A stretch of DNA of 64,000 bases. It comes from Varibaculum vaginae (lineage in GTDB: Bacteria > Actinomycetota > Actinomycetes > Actinomycetales > Actinomycetaceae). The notes below the pieces were generated by a model that had not been told where the DNA came from, made no database searches, and saw nothing but the letters and a program-made list of their open reading frames with translations. Both the position numbers and the translations under genes were made by a program. Shown piece after piece: positions 9,280 to 18,314 of this stretch. The stretch's first letter is position 1, and each line of letters starts with the position of its first letter. The stretch covers positions 806,001 through 870,000 of the forward strand of contig NZ_UWNY01000001.1 in assembly GCF_900604285.1 (NCBI RefSeq), written 5' to 3'.

Positions 9280-10614
9280 TTAATGTGACTGTGGCAGAAG
9301 TAGCATTAGCGCTTCTAAGGGGATGCTAACCCAGTCGGGGCGTTGTTCCGCTTCGTAGCGCACCTCATAGAGGGCTTTTTCCACTTCAAAAGCCCTTAAA
9401 ATCACGAGGGCGGGAGCGGGGAGTTGTTCCTCGCCAAAGTATCCGGCCAGGAAAGCTAGCCGTGCCCGATTAAGCCAATCTCCGTCAGCACCACCTTCAA
9501 CCCGGGCATAATCAAAAGAACGCAACATGCCGGCAATATCTCGCTCTACCTGGTCAGGGGCGGTACGTTCTTCCAGGGGGCACAAAGGTTCGCCCTCGAA
9601 ATCAATTACGTACCAACTGTCGGAACTGCGTAAACACTGTCCCAGGTGATAATCCCCGTGTACGCGCTGGGTAGGGGGCAGTGCCCCCATTCCGGTTAGG
9701 GCTTGGGCGAGGCGATCAACTTCTTCCCCGATTTGCGGATGCTCCCGCAGCGGAGGGTAGGCTGCTTCTGCCTGCTGGTATTGATGACGAAGCCGAGTAG
9801 CCATCATAGTGCCTGAGGTCGGATCTTCACCTGAGCCAAAGGCAGCTAGCAGGTGGCGATGCATATCCGCAGTGGTCTGCCCTAACTGGCGAGCCAGCAC
9901 CGTAGGGTCTTCACCGTTGCGCGCCAGGGAACACACCAGGCGAAAACCGTCCTGGGCTTCATCGAGGCGCACCGCCGCGCAAGCAGTAGTGACCTGTTGG
10001 GGTTGACCATCTGGATCCCACAGGTTTATCTGGGAATATCCGCGTGGTTGCGGCACCCCTTGCCAACCGGTGCGGGCTAACGCCAGCGGTACTGTCACCT
10101 CTGGGTTGGATCCAGTAACCAGCACTCTAAAAAACTTGATAATCGTAGGGTATTTCCCGCCCAATAGCACCGACGAATTGGACTGTTCCCCACTTAAAAC
10201 CTTGCTTTCTAAACTGGCTGTAAGCAGATTAGGCAGTACATCTTCGGCTTCGGATAACAGGGGTAAAGTGCCAGCCTGGTGAGTGGAACGAATCCAATAG
10301 TGGATGTAGGCCGGGCAATAAGGGCCATCGATTAGATATCCGAAATTTTCGGGAGAGGGGGTGCGTCCCGCAATTCCCGCACCATCCCATTTAGCAACCA
10401 GCGCCAAGGGAACGTGGTACCAAACTCCTTGCGCTTCTAGAATCAGCAGCCGGAACTGAGCGTCATCGAGTTCTCGGTAATCCAACACCCTAACCTGGGA
10501 GCGTTCCAAATGGGAAGGAAACCAACGTCGCAGGGTAAGGTAGTCCCAAATCGTGTCAATGATAGCCTCTCTGCCAGGCCATTTAAGCTGGTTATTAAGG
10601 GAATCAGTGGTCAT
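9280..10614 (-). CDS. mak: Maltokinase
   Basis: Phosphorylates maltose with ATP to maltose 1-phosphate, the donor for GlgE. The 444-residue sequence shows the aminoglycoside-phosphotransferase-like core of maltokinases: HGDYHLGQ (catalytic loop), VIDFEGEP (metal-binding DFEGEP, where the family has this rather than DxD), and the following ERTAPDQVERDIAGMLRSFDYA that is characteristic of Mak/Pep2. The N-terminal cap domain (LRRWFPSH, then LLILEA) is also typical. It overlaps the end of treS by 11 bp, so the pair is translationally coupled in the operon glgE-treS-mak. Confidence 0.93.
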   Translation of the reverse strand: MTTDSLNNQLKWPGREAIIDTIWDYLTLRRWFPSHLERSQVRVLDYRELDDAQFRLLILEAQGVWYHVPLALVAKWDGAGIAGRTPSPENFGYLIDGPYCPAYIHYWIRSTHQAGTLPLLSEAEDVLPNLLTASLESKVLSGEQSNSSVLLGGKYPTIIKFFRVLVTGSNPEVTVPLALARTGWQGVPQPRGYSQINLWDPDGQPQQVTTACAAVRLDEAQDGFRLVCSLARNGEDPTVLARQLGQTTADMHRHLLAAFGSGEDPTSGTMMATRLRHQYQQAEAAYPPLREHPQIGEEVDRLAQALTGMGALPPTQRVHGDYHLGQCLRSSDSWYVIDFEGEPLCPLEERTAPDQVERDIAGMLRSFDYARVEGGADGDWLNRARLAFLAGYFGEEQLPAPALVILRAFEVEKALYEVRYEAEQRPDWVSIPLEALMLLLPQSH

Positions 10615-12511
10615 CTTGATGCTCCTTTAGTGCCGAGAAATCTAAAGCCGGGTAGGCATTGGCAGCTTCCTTGGCCTCGGTAGCGAGCAGTGCAGAGTCC
10701 GCCGAGGTGGTGCTGTGAACAATCACCGGCAAAGAAGTAGTGGTAGTAGAGGGTTCTGTGGTTTCTTCCTGGGGCTGTTCCGCCTGTTCGGCAGGGAAAA
10801 GCTCCAACCAATAAAAGCCGTGCCGATTCATAGTGACCGTTACCGTTTCATCGGCGATCACAGTGGGGAACCAGCCTCCATCAAAAGCTTCACGCAGGCG
10901 CCAACCGGCCATACCCGGTAAAGATAGCCGCGCCGCCACCGCGCCCTCACCCAAGTTATATACACAAAGAACCGTGGAGTTTTGGTCGCGGCGAATAAAC
11001 GCCAACACCGAGTTTTGATCTGACCCTACCTGCGATAATGATCCTTGCCCGAAACAGGTAAGACGCCGGCGTAACTGGATAGCGTCACGCAGCCAATGCA
11101 ACAAAGAAGTGGGGCGGCCTAAGGATTCTTGCACGTTGATAGTGCGATTATCCCAACCGGGAGCATCAATCAATGGAACTAGGAACGACTGTGGGTCAGC
11201 AGAAGAAAAACCGGCAGTCGCGGAAGTATCCCACTGCATCGGGGTGCGCACCCCAAACCGGTCGGGCAACCAAATATTGTCTCCCATCCCGATTTCGTCA
11301 CCGTAGTAGAGGAAGGGGGATCCGGGCATAGACAGTAAGAGGGCGTGTGCGAGTTCTATTTTGCGACGTGATCCCCCTAAAAGGGGCGCCAAACGGCGAC
11401 GAATCCCCACATTGGCTCGCATTCGTGACTCGGGAGCATACCAGGAATACATATCTTCACGTTCCTGGTCAGTAACCATTTCCAAGGTAAGTTCATCGTG
11501 GTTACGCAAGAAAGTTCCCCATTGAGCACCTGCCGGCAACTCCGGTAGCTCTGCCAAGATTTGTCGCAGCCCTTTCGAGGAGCCGGTACGTAAAGCGGCA
11601 AATAGTTTCGGCATTAGGGGGAAGTGGAAACAAATATGGCATTCTGGATCAGTCTCGGAACCGAAGTAGTCAATCACATCTAAGGGAGGTTGATTGGCTT
11701 CGGCCACCATCAAAGTTCCCGGGAACTCCGCGTCTACCATTTTGCGTAGCTCGCTCACAAACCAGTGAGTTTTCGGCAGGTTTTCGCAGTTAGTGCCATT
11801 TTCTTCAAATAAGTAGGGGATAGCGTCCAGACGGAAACCATCCACCCCGGTGCGACACCAAAAGCGCACCACATTCATTACTGTCGCCTGTACCTGGGGA
11901 TTCTCAAAATTCAAATCCGGTTGGTGGGAAAAGAAACGGTGCCAATAATACTGTCCGCGTACCTCGTCATAGGTCCAGTTAGAGGTTTCGGTGTCGATAA
12001 AAATAATGCGGGCATCCTGATAGTCCTGGTTGTTGTCACGCCAAACATAGAAATCCCCGTATTCGCCCTCCGGATCCTTGCGAGAAGCCTCGAACCAGGG
12101 GTGCTGATCGGAGGTGTGGTTAACTACGATATCGATCAGGATTCGAATCCCGCGTTCATGGGCGGCCTCCACCAAGGCGGTGAAATCCTCCATCGAACCG
12201 AACGCCGGGTTCACATCGGTATAGGCACTAATGTCGTAGCCGCCATCGCGCATCGGCGAAGGATAAAAAGGTGGTAGCCACAGACAGTCCACCCCTAGCC
12301 ACGCCAGGTAATCCAGACGCGAAATTAGCCCCTGGAAATCACCGACCCCATCTCCATTAGAATCCGAGAACGCCTGAATCAGAACCTCGTAGAAAACTGC
12401 GCTGCGATACCAGGAGGGAGACTCCGCGGGGGAGGGAACCGCCTGGGAAGTGGGGGGCGGGAGCAGCAGTTTGCTTAGACTCTCGCTTTCCTCAGTTCGG
12501 TTTTGGTTCAA
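10604..12511 (-). CDS. treS: Trehalose synthase / maltose-trehalose isomerase
   Basis: A GH13 enzyme that interconverts trehalose and maltose; with Mak it feeds GlgE. Seen motifs: VDCLWLPPFYPSP near the N-terminus, DIVVNHTSDQHPWF, DGFRLDAIPYLFEENGT (nucleophile Asp), MVAEANQPP (acid/base Glu) and LRNHDELTLEM (third acid). These match TreS rather than an alpha-glucosidase. Two consecutive TTG codons (12514 and 12511) could start it; the second is 6 nt after AAGGAG and is preferred. After the usual beta-sandwich end (WLELFP) there is an extra Glu/Thr/Ser-rich tail of about 65 residues without recognisable domain. It lies about 30 bp downstream of glgE and overlaps mak. Confidence 0.92.
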   Translation of the reverse strand: MNQNRTEESESLSKLLLPPPTSQAVPSPAESPSWYRSAVFYEVLIQAFSDSNGDGVGDFQGLISRLDYLAWLGVDCLWLPPFYPSPMRDGGYDISAYTDVNPAFGSMEDFTALVEAAHERGIRILIDIVVNHTSDQHPWFEASRKDPEGEYGDFYVWRDNNQDYQDARIIFIDTETSNWTYDEVRGQYYWHRFFSHQPDLNFENPQVQATVMNVVRFWCRTGVDGFRLDAIPYLFEENGTNCENLPKTHWFVSELRKMVDAEFPGTLMVAEANQPPLDVIDYFGSETDPECHICFHFPLMPKLFAALRTGSSKGLRQILAELPELPAGAQWGTFLRNHDELTLEMVTDQEREDMYSWYAPESRMRANVGIRRRLAPLLGGSRRKIELAHALLLSMPGSPFLYYGDEIGMGDNIWLPDRFGVRTPMQWDTSATAGFSSADPQSFLVPLIDAPGWDNRTINVQESLGRPTSLLHWLRDAIQLRRRLTCFGQGSLSQVGSDQNSVLAFIRRDQNSTVLCVYNLGEGAVAARLSLPGMAGWRLREAFDGGWFPTVIADETVTVTMNRHGFYWLELFPAEQAEQPQEETTEPSTTTTSLPVIVHSTTSADSALLATEAKEAANAYPALDFSALKEHQDDH

Positions 12512-12543
12512 CAAGGACTCCTTAAAATGGTTGCTCTCAACGA

Positions 12544-14778
12544 TTAAGCAGACTCCACGGACATAATATGGGCAGGCCGCTCATAGGGATTTAACTCGAA
12601 ATAGTTATCTGCCCCCCAATCATAGACTTTCCCATCTAGCTCATCACGTACCCTAAAACAGGACGAAGAAGAACCACTAAGCTTAAGAGCCGATAAATCC
12701 AGGTGAACGCTGCCAATCGCGGTTTCGTGAGGATTCAGGTTTACCACCACAATTACGGTGTCTGCTTCCCCGCTGGGAGATTCCCAAGCATCGAGGTGCC
12801 GGGAGAAACACACCACTCCCGGATGGGTGGTTTCATGAATCTTCAGGTTACGTAAACGCTGCAAAGCCGGATGGCGACGGCGAATTCCATTCAAAACCGT
12901 CAACAACCCCATCATTTCTTGGGCGGTTTTCCCGGAGTAGTCTCGCGGCTTGAACTGATATTTCTCGTTATCTATTTGCTCTTCAAAACCGGGACGTTGC
13001 ACATTTTCTACCAGCTCGTAACCGCTATAAATCCCCCAGTTAGGTGCACCGGTAGCAGCCAAAACTGCCCGCAGTTTGAAGGCTCGCATCCCCCCGTCAA
13101 CCATGATCTGAGTCAAAATATCGTGAGTAGTCGGCCAGAAAGAAGGCCGCATGTAAGGGCTGGATTTCCAGGCGACTTCGTGAAAGTATTCTTCAATCTC
13201 TTGACGAGTATTTCTCCAAGCGAAATAGGTATAAGACTGATGGAAACCTACCTGAGCCAAGGTGCGCATCATCGCGGGGCGAGTGAAGGCCTCAGCCAGG
13301 AAAAGCACCTCGGGATGCTTCTGATGAAACTCTGCCAAAATCTCTTGCCAGAACTGTACCGGTTTGGTGTGGGGATTATCGACCCGGAAAATGGTTACTC
13401 CATGGTCAATCCACTTTTGAATCACATCCCGTACCGCGTTATAGAGACCGCGATAGTCCTGATCGAAAATCAGGGGATAAATATCTTGATACTTCTTGGG
13501 AGGATTCTCTGCATAGGCAATGGTGCCATCCGGGCGGTGCTTGAACCATTCCGGATGATTTTTAACCCAGGGATGATCCGGGGAGCATTGCAGCGCTAAA
13601 TCTAGTGCAACCTCTAATCCCAACCCCTTCGCTTTATCTACGAAATAATCAAAATCATCAAAATTGCCTAGATCAGGGTGAATAGCGTCATGTCCGCCAT
13701 CGGGGCTACCAATACCGTAGGGAGAACCGGGATCTTCCGGGGTGGCCTCTAAAGAATTATTGCGCCCCTTTCGGAAAGTAGTACCAATCGGATGGATGGG
13801 AGTTAAATAGGCAACGTCGAAACCCATACCCGCAATGCGAGGCAAATCAGCGGCCGCAGTGCGCAGGGTTCCCGAATGCCAATGACCTTCCTGATCTTGA
13901 TAGGCACCGATAGAACGGGGAAAAATCTCGTACCAGGAACCATAAAGCGCCCGCTCGCGGTCAACCCGTAAAGGATAGGTGCGGGAAGAATCTAGCAGGT
14001 CACGAAGGGGGAAAGCCCGGAAAATTCCCCGAATGGAAGAATGTAATCCCACGGAGAGACGCTCTTGGGGAGGACGGTTCGGGTCTCGCATCGCCTGGGC
14101 AGCGTCACGGAGGCGTGCGACGCGTTCAGCATCTGGCGCTTTTTGGGTCGGATTATTGATAGCTTCTCCGCGGGCAGCCCGTTCGAAAAGCCGCGCCCCC
14201 AACTCGAACTCCATCTCTACGTCTTGGTCAGCTTGAACCTTGATAGAAGCTTCTTTAGTCCAGGTCTTATAAGGGTCGCAGAAGGTATCGATCCTAAAAC
14301 TCCAGTCCCCAACGCCGGTGGGCTTTATCCAAGCCTCCAAACGATCCAAACCGGGGGCAACATCATACATTGGCACCCGCATGGTTTCTTTACCTTGCGG
14401 ATCCAGCAGCACCACTTCCGCCCCTAACGCATCATGGCCTTCCCGGAACACAGTGGCGCGCACCGGGAAAGACTCATTTTCGACCGCTTTAGCTGGCCAC
14501 AGGCCATCCTCGAAAACTGGTTCCACTTCGGTGACCGGAATCCGCGCCAAACGTGCCTTTGGGGGAACTAGATTTAAAGATTTAGTGGTAGCCACTTTCA
14601 CCCGGCTCGCCCGCTTGCGCGGAACGCTAGCACTTTCAGCTTTGCTAGCCGCAGCGGTTTTCTTTATCGAGGCTGTCGTCTGGGTAGCCGGGATGCCTGC
14701 AGTAGAAGATTTAGCCTTCTGGCCAGCAGAACTGATAGTTGAGCGAGTATTGCGGGAACGAGGCGTATCGCCGGCCAT
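12544..14778 (-). CDS. glgE: Alpha-1,4-glucan:maltose-1-phosphate maltosyltransferase
   Basis: GlgE transfers maltosyl units from maltose 1-phosphate to the non-reducing end of alpha-1,4-glucans. Family features: the N-terminal beta domain starting at ARIPVTEVEP, then GFDVAYLTPIHPIG, a conserved NNSLxATxxDPGSPYGIG loop, FRVDNPHTKP (nucleophile Asp) and LAEAFTRP (acid Glu). Length is 744 residues against about 660-700 usually; the surplus is a roughly 75-residue N-terminal extension rich in Ser, Thr, Ala, Lys and Arg, probably disordered. It heads the operon glgE-treS-mak. The start at 14778 is kept because SD-like AGGAGAC precedes it, but a later start would remove the extension. Confidence 0.93.
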   Translation of the reverse strand: MAGDTPRSRNTRSTISSAGQKAKSSTAGIPATQTTASIKKTAAASKAESASVPRKRASRVKVATTKSLNLVPPKARLARIPVTEVEPVFEDGLWPAKAVENESFPVRATVFREGHDALGAEVVLLDPQGKETMRVPMYDVAPGLDRLEAWIKPTGVGDWSFRIDTFCDPYKTWTKEASIKVQADQDVEMEFELGARLFERAARGEAINNPTQKAPDAERVARLRDAAQAMRDPNRPPQERLSVGLHSSIRGIFRAFPLRDLLDSSRTYPLRVDRERALYGSWYEIFPRSIGAYQDQEGHWHSGTLRTAAADLPRIAGMGFDVAYLTPIHPIGTTFRKGRNNSLEATPEDPGSPYGIGSPDGGHDAIHPDLGNFDDFDYFVDKAKGLGLEVALDLALQCSPDHPWVKNHPEWFKHRPDGTIAYAENPPKKYQDIYPLIFDQDYRGLYNAVRDVIQKWIDHGVTIFRVDNPHTKPVQFWQEILAEFHQKHPEVLFLAEAFTRPAMMRTLAQVGFHQSYTYFAWRNTRQEIEEYFHEVAWKSSPYMRPSFWPTTHDILTQIMVDGGMRAFKLRAVLAATGAPNWGIYSGYELVENVQRPGFEEQIDNEKYQFKPRDYSGKTAQEMMGLLTVLNGIRRRHPALQRLRNLKIHETTHPGVVCFSRHLDAWESPSGEADTVIVVVNLNPHETAIGSVHLDLSALKLSGSSSSCFRVRDELDGKVYDWGADNYFELNPYERPAHIMSVESA

Positions 14779-14913
14779 AGTGTCTCCTTATTAGACGGAC
14801 TCATTCCCCTCCAGCCTAACAAGTGGCACCGTGCCTCGTGTCATTTCCGTCCGCAGCTCAGAGGAAAAGTGAAACCAAAAAAGAAACAAATACGCCGAAA
14901 AGAGAAAAAAGTA

Positions 14914-15579
14914 TTAACCGTCAGTGGCGGAAGCAGGGCCATCTAAAGAAATCTTAGGACCCAGATAAGTCGGTTTTTGATCAGTAATCGCCCAGGCAAC
15001 ATCCTTGGTACGCGCCAAATACTCGCGAATATTACGTTCCGTTTGCCCCGGGTAAGCATTGCCGGCAGCCCCCACGCCCCAAACTTCGATACCGCGGCTT
15101 TGACAATCGTAGAGCGCACGAGGCAAGTGATAAGGCTGCGTGACCACAATGGCGCGTTGTACCGAAAAAATCGCTTCTGCACGATAAGCGGACTCGTAGG
15201 TAGAAAAACCGGCATGGTCAGCATAGATTACCTCGGGGGAGACCCCCTGGTTTAGCAACCAATTTTTCATTGCCTTAATTTCGTCGTAGTTTACCTGCCC
15301 ATGGTCACCGCTAATTAAAATTTTCTTGGCCACGCCCGCCTGATACAGATTCAAGGCAGTTTGCAGACGGTGCGCAAGCATCGGTGAAGGAGCACCATCC
15401 GGATTCACCGCCGCACCCAAAACCAGGATCACCTGTGCGTTTTTATCCCGCGCCTCGGTCAAAGAAATAATCTCATCCTTAGTCCGCTGCCACACGTACA
15501 CATTGGCTCCCGCCACAATAATTACGGCGATAACCAGCAAGGTAATCACCAGCCGGATCAGGCCACCTAAAGCACGCAT
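14914..15579 (-). CDS. SanA/YdcF-like DUF218 membrane-anchored protein
   Basis: A 221-residue protein with one N-terminal membrane helix (about residues 6-27) and a DUF218 domain: ILVLGAAVNPDG, SPMLAHRLQTALNLYQAG, ILISGDHG, then VVTQPYHLPRALYDC. SanA-type proteins act in the cell envelope and confer vancomycin exclusion in enterobacteria; their exact activity is poorly defined. Its ATG lies 4 bp after the trpS stop, so the two form an operon. Assignment to the family is firm, function is not. Confidence 0.85.
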   Translation of the reverse strand: MRALGGLIRLVITLLVIAVIIVAGANVYVWQRTKDEIISLTEARDKNAQVILVLGAAVNPDGAPSPMLAHRLQTALNLYQAGVAKKILISGDHGQVNYDEIKAMKNWLLNQGVSPEVIYADHAGFSTYESAYRAEAIFSVQRAIVVTQPYHLPRALYDCQSRGIEVWGVGAAGNAYPGQTERNIREYLARTKDVAWAITDQKPTYLGPKISLDGPASATDG

Positions 15580-15583
15580 AAGG

Positions 15584-16687
15584 CTAGTAAACCATGTTCA
15601 TCGCCTGACGAACTTCCGCCAAGGTCTGGTCAGCAACCTCGTTAGCGCGCCGATTCCCACGCTCTAGCACCTGCCACAAATAACCCGGATCAGCCAATAA
15701 TTCGGCACGCCGCGCCCTAATCGGAGACAATGCGCCATCCAAAGCCTCCGTGAGCACCTGTTTTAGTTTGCCGGCCCCCTGATCCCCGATCTCCTCGGCC
15801 AGAGTACGCGGATCCTGCCCGCTAGCCAGACCCGCCAGGCGCAACAGGTTCGAAACCTCGGGGCGATTCTCTGGATCATAAGTAATCTGGCGCTCAGCGT
15901 CCGTCTTAGCGCGTTTAATCAGCTTCGCAGTTTCATCACTGGTCATGCCCAGTTCAACCGTGTTCCCGCGCGACTTCGACATTTTCTCGCCATCCAACCC
16001 CAAAATCAGGGCGCCATCACCAGAAAGCAACCCCTCCGGACGGGGGAACACCCGATGCTGCAAAGAAGACTTACGCCGGAAAACCCGCTCGAAACGATCC
16101 GAAATCACCCGCGCCTGCTCCAAGTGAGGAAGCTGATCCTTACCCACCGGCACCAGGTTCGCTTTACAGAACAAAATATCGGCCGCCTGATGCACCGGGT
16201 AAGTCAGCAACAACCCCGACATAGGACGCTCCGAAGCCTCCAGTTCTGCCTTCACCGTGGGATTGCGGTGCAGCTCCGCCTCCGTAACTAGTGAGAGGAA
16301 CGGTAACATTAACTGGTTCGCCGCCGGCACCGCCGAATGCGTGAAAATCGTGGTTTGTTCCGGATCGAGGCCGCAAGCAAGATAGTCAGCCAGCATATTC
16401 AGGACACGCTCACGGATCGGGCCAGTACCCTCCCGGTCAGTGATTACCTGGTAGTCAGCAATCAGAATCCAAGTTTCCACCCCGCGCTGCTGGATCGTGA
16501 CCCGATTCTTAATCGTCCCGAAATAATGCCCCAGGTGGAGGGCACCAGTGGGGCGATCCCCGGTAAGTACCCGGAACTTGGAAGGATCCTTATCAATCGC
16601 TGCCTCAATCTCTTGAGATTTCAGCTCTGCCCGCTTCAAAGAAGCCGCATCAGTGGAATTTTCTAGTTTCTCGCCGCTATCGCTCAT
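15584..16687 (-). CDS. trpS: Tryptophanyl-tRNA synthetase
   Basis: Charges tRNA-Trp. Class I signatures are present: GDRPTGALHLGHY (HIGH-type motif) and KMSKSRGN (KMSKS motif). The frame stays open up to 16798, but that extension is encoded by the structured repeat described at 16766-16931 and has no protein similarity; the ATG at 16687 is 7 nt after TAGACT, a possible -10 box, giving a 367-residue protein. The N-terminal ~35 residues before the catalytic core are longer than in Bacillus TrpS. It is followed by the sanA-like gene. Confidence 0.93.
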   Translation of the reverse strand: MSDSGEKLENSTDAASLKRAELKSQEIEAAIDKDPSKFRVLTGDRPTGALHLGHYFGTIKNRVTIQQRGVETWILIADYQVITDREGTGPIRERVLNMLADYLACGLDPEQTTIFTHSAVPAANQLMLPFLSLVTEAELHRNPTVKAELEASERPMSGLLLTYPVHQAADILFCKANLVPVGKDQLPHLEQARVISDRFERVFRRKSSLQHRVFPRPEGLLSGDGALILGLDGEKMSKSRGNTVELGMTSDETAKLIKRAKTDAERQITYDPENRPEVSNLLRLAGLASGQDPRTLAEEIGDQGAGKLKQVLTEALDGALSPIRARRAELLADPGYLWQVLERGNRRANEVADQTLAEVRQAMNMVY

Positions 16688-16765
16688 GGTTCCCAGTCTA
16701 CGGTGCCAAGGATATTCCCGGAAAACCGGGTGCAACTGATAAGCCTCTTTCTGGTTGTTAGTTGT

Positions 16766-16931
16766 GTGCGGGGGAAAGTTTTTCCTCCTGCTAACCACCC
16801 GGGGGCGAGATTTTTCCTCCTGCCCAAGAATTCGGAAAACATGGTCACGTTTTCCGAATTCTTATGCCCACCGCGCCTGCTCGGATAAAATCTCGCCCCC
16901 GGGTTCACTCGGAAAAACTTTTACCCCGCGC
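16766..16931 (+). repeat. Structured repeat, outer half-copy A' with complete copy A nested inside
   Basis: The left part (16766-16791, ending in TTTCCTCCTGC) and right part (16910-16931, GGAAAAACTTTTACCCCGCG) are the two arms of one element. Between them, where other copies have only a small hairpin, sits the complete copy A (16798-16903). This suggests insertion of one copy into another or local duplication. It covers most of the spacer upstream of trpS. Confidence 0.7.
16798..16903 (+). repeat. Structured repeat copy A (two stacked stems around a conserved loop)
   Basis: Outer stem: 16798-16814 pairs perfectly with 16887-16903 (17 bp, CCCGGGGGCGAGATTTT type). Inner stem: 16826-16840 pairs perfectly with 16849-16863 (15 bp). 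Between them is an asymmetric internal loop with an 11-nt left strand (TCCTCCTGCCC) and a 23-nt right strand containing GCCTGCTCGGAT. Both stems differ in sequence from copies B-D, but remain complementary, while the loop strands are nearly unchanged. Defined here as sense on the plus strand. Confidence 0.75.
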
Positions 16932-17065
16932 TTTCCCAATACATTGAAGCTGCTAGCTCTGGTTGCACCCCAGTTTTGGGAATGGAGGTAAATAACAGAG
17001 TGTGTTACAGGGTAGTTGTCCGTGCAGTTGATTTTCTATTGCCTTCACAAATGGATGTTAGTTAC

Positions 17066-17166
17066 GCGCGGGTAAAAGTTTTTCCTCCTGCCCAAAATCT
17101 AAAAAGACTTTGCCTTTTTAGATTTACGCCCACCTAGCCTGCTCGGATAAAACTTTTCCCCCGCGC
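17066..17166 (+). repeat. Structured repeat copy B
   Basis: Outer arms 17066-17082 and 17149-17166 (GCGCGGG...AAAAGTTTT and its complement) with one bulge; inner 12-bp stem 17095-17106 with 17114-17125 (AAATCTAAAAAG). Left loop strand TCCTCCTGCCC and right strand CACCTAGCCTGCTCGGAT match copy A. It ends 20 bp before the hsdS stop codon. The remaining spacer 16932-17065 shows no gene or clear signal. Confidence 0.75.
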
Positions 17167-17186
17167 ATTGTCTGCAAATCTCGCAG

Positions 17187-18314
17187 TTACTTTGCAGGAG
17201 TGAAAGTTAGTAGTTGGTCGCGGTAATACTCGTACTGTTTACGCCGAGCCGCAATCTCTGCCGGTAAACCAGAAGAAAGATCGTTTACCAAAGCGTCAAA
17301 CTTGTCCAGAACCGCCACAATGCGCTCCTGCTCCTTTAGGGGAGGGACGGGAATTTTTACCTTTTTTAGTTGCGGCGCAGTCAGTTGCGGTATACCCCCG
17401 TTTGGAAGTTGATATTTTTTACCTTGCAAACAGTAATACAGGTATTTTGTGTTTAGGAAAGAATTATCTTTAGGGATAGCAGTTAGTAAACGTATTATTG
17501 GAAAGTAAGGATAATCTCTGTATTCTGCATATCCGATAGTTCCTCTAGCTGCAATAGTCACCGCAGGAGTATTTATTTTTGCAATGTCGGTGTATCCGTA
17601 GAGGGCATTTTCCCCAATGCCGTTGCTTAGAATTGGTACTTTATATTTATCTGTTTTGGATTTACACATTGATTCTTTGGGAGCATCAGCTCCCGTCGAT
17701 ATATCGCATGTTTCTGCCAAAGCGATAATTTCTACTTTTTTCCCTAAACGGTTTTCTTGATTACTTACATCTCGTAGCGAGTCGCGGTAGTACTCGTACT
17801 GCTGGCGACGAGCTTCTAGTTCCGTTTGTAGATTCGCTTCTAGCTCCGTGAATGAATCTAGAATCCGTACGATTTCATCTTGCACTTCCAGTGGTGGCAC
17901 TGGAATCTTTAACTTGGCGATATCTTTTGGATAGACGTGGGGAACTCCGCTTCCCTTTTTTAGGGAATGCAAAAAGTCTTGTTTATTCTTCAACCAGTGG
18001 TAGAGAAATCGGGTATTTAGCTGAGGATTAGTGATGATGCTAAAGGCATCTGAAACAAAAATTGGTGAGTCCCAATACTGAACAAAGCCAGCGTAAGCGC
18101 CTGAACCTGCAACCGTTAGCAGCTCACCACTTCGGTTGGCTTCGTTATGCCAATAGGCGGGGCCTCTACCACCTGCAATCACTGGAATATCTCCAGGAAT
18201 CGCAGTTTTCTTAGATATGTACTTTCCCCGCTCTAATGTCGCAACATCAGCTAATAACTTCTGTTCCACCCCGTCGGAGCAGTATTTCTCGATTAGGTCT
18301 GCTATGTGGCTCAT
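17187..18314 (-). CDS. hsdS: Type I restriction-modification specificity subunit (orphan HsdS)
   Basis: HsdS dictates the bipartite target site of a type I methyltransferase/restriction complex. The 375-residue protein shows the expected duplicated plan: a first target-recognition domain, the central conserved region with PVPPLEVQDEIVRILDSF and EARRQQYEYYRDSL, a second target-recognition domain, and the distal copy PVPPLKEQERIVAVLDKF and ARRKQYEYYRDQLL. The ATG at 18314 has GAGGT upstream and begins the family-typical HIADLIEKYC; the frame is open to 18428 without similarity. No hsdM or hsdR gene is in the window. Its start overlaps by ATGA with a small upstream frame. Without partners nearby it may swap with another HsdS or serve a distant system. 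Confidence 0.88.
   Translation of the reverse strand: MSHIADLIEKYCSDGVEQKLLADVATLERGKYISKKTAIPGDIPVIAGGRGPAYWHNEANRSGELLTVAGSGAYAGFVQYWDSPIFVSDAFSIITNPQLNTRFLYHWLKNKQDFLHSLKKGSGVPHVYPKDIAKLKIPVPPLEVQDEIVRILDSFTELEANLQTELEARRQQYEYYRDSLRDVSNQENRLGKKVEIIALAETCDISTGADAPKESMCKSKTDKYKVPILSNGIGENALYGYTDIAKINTPAVTIAARGTIGYAEYRDYPYFPIIRLLTAIPKDNSFLNTKYLYYCLQGKKYQLPNGGIPQLTAPQLKKVKIPVPPLKEQERIVAVLDKFDALVNDLSSGLPAEIAARRKQYEYYRDQLLTFTPAK

Noticed and set aside
16688-16798. N-terminal extension of trpS (37 codons)
   Set aside because: This part is translated from the structured repeat and lacks similarity to TrpS; the ATG at 16687 gives the normal enzyme.
16766-17166. Closely spaced copies A and B as a CRISPR or integron attC array
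   Set aside because: There are no regular spacers, no cas or integrase gene, and the conserved parts are not RYYYAAC/GTTRRRY core sites.
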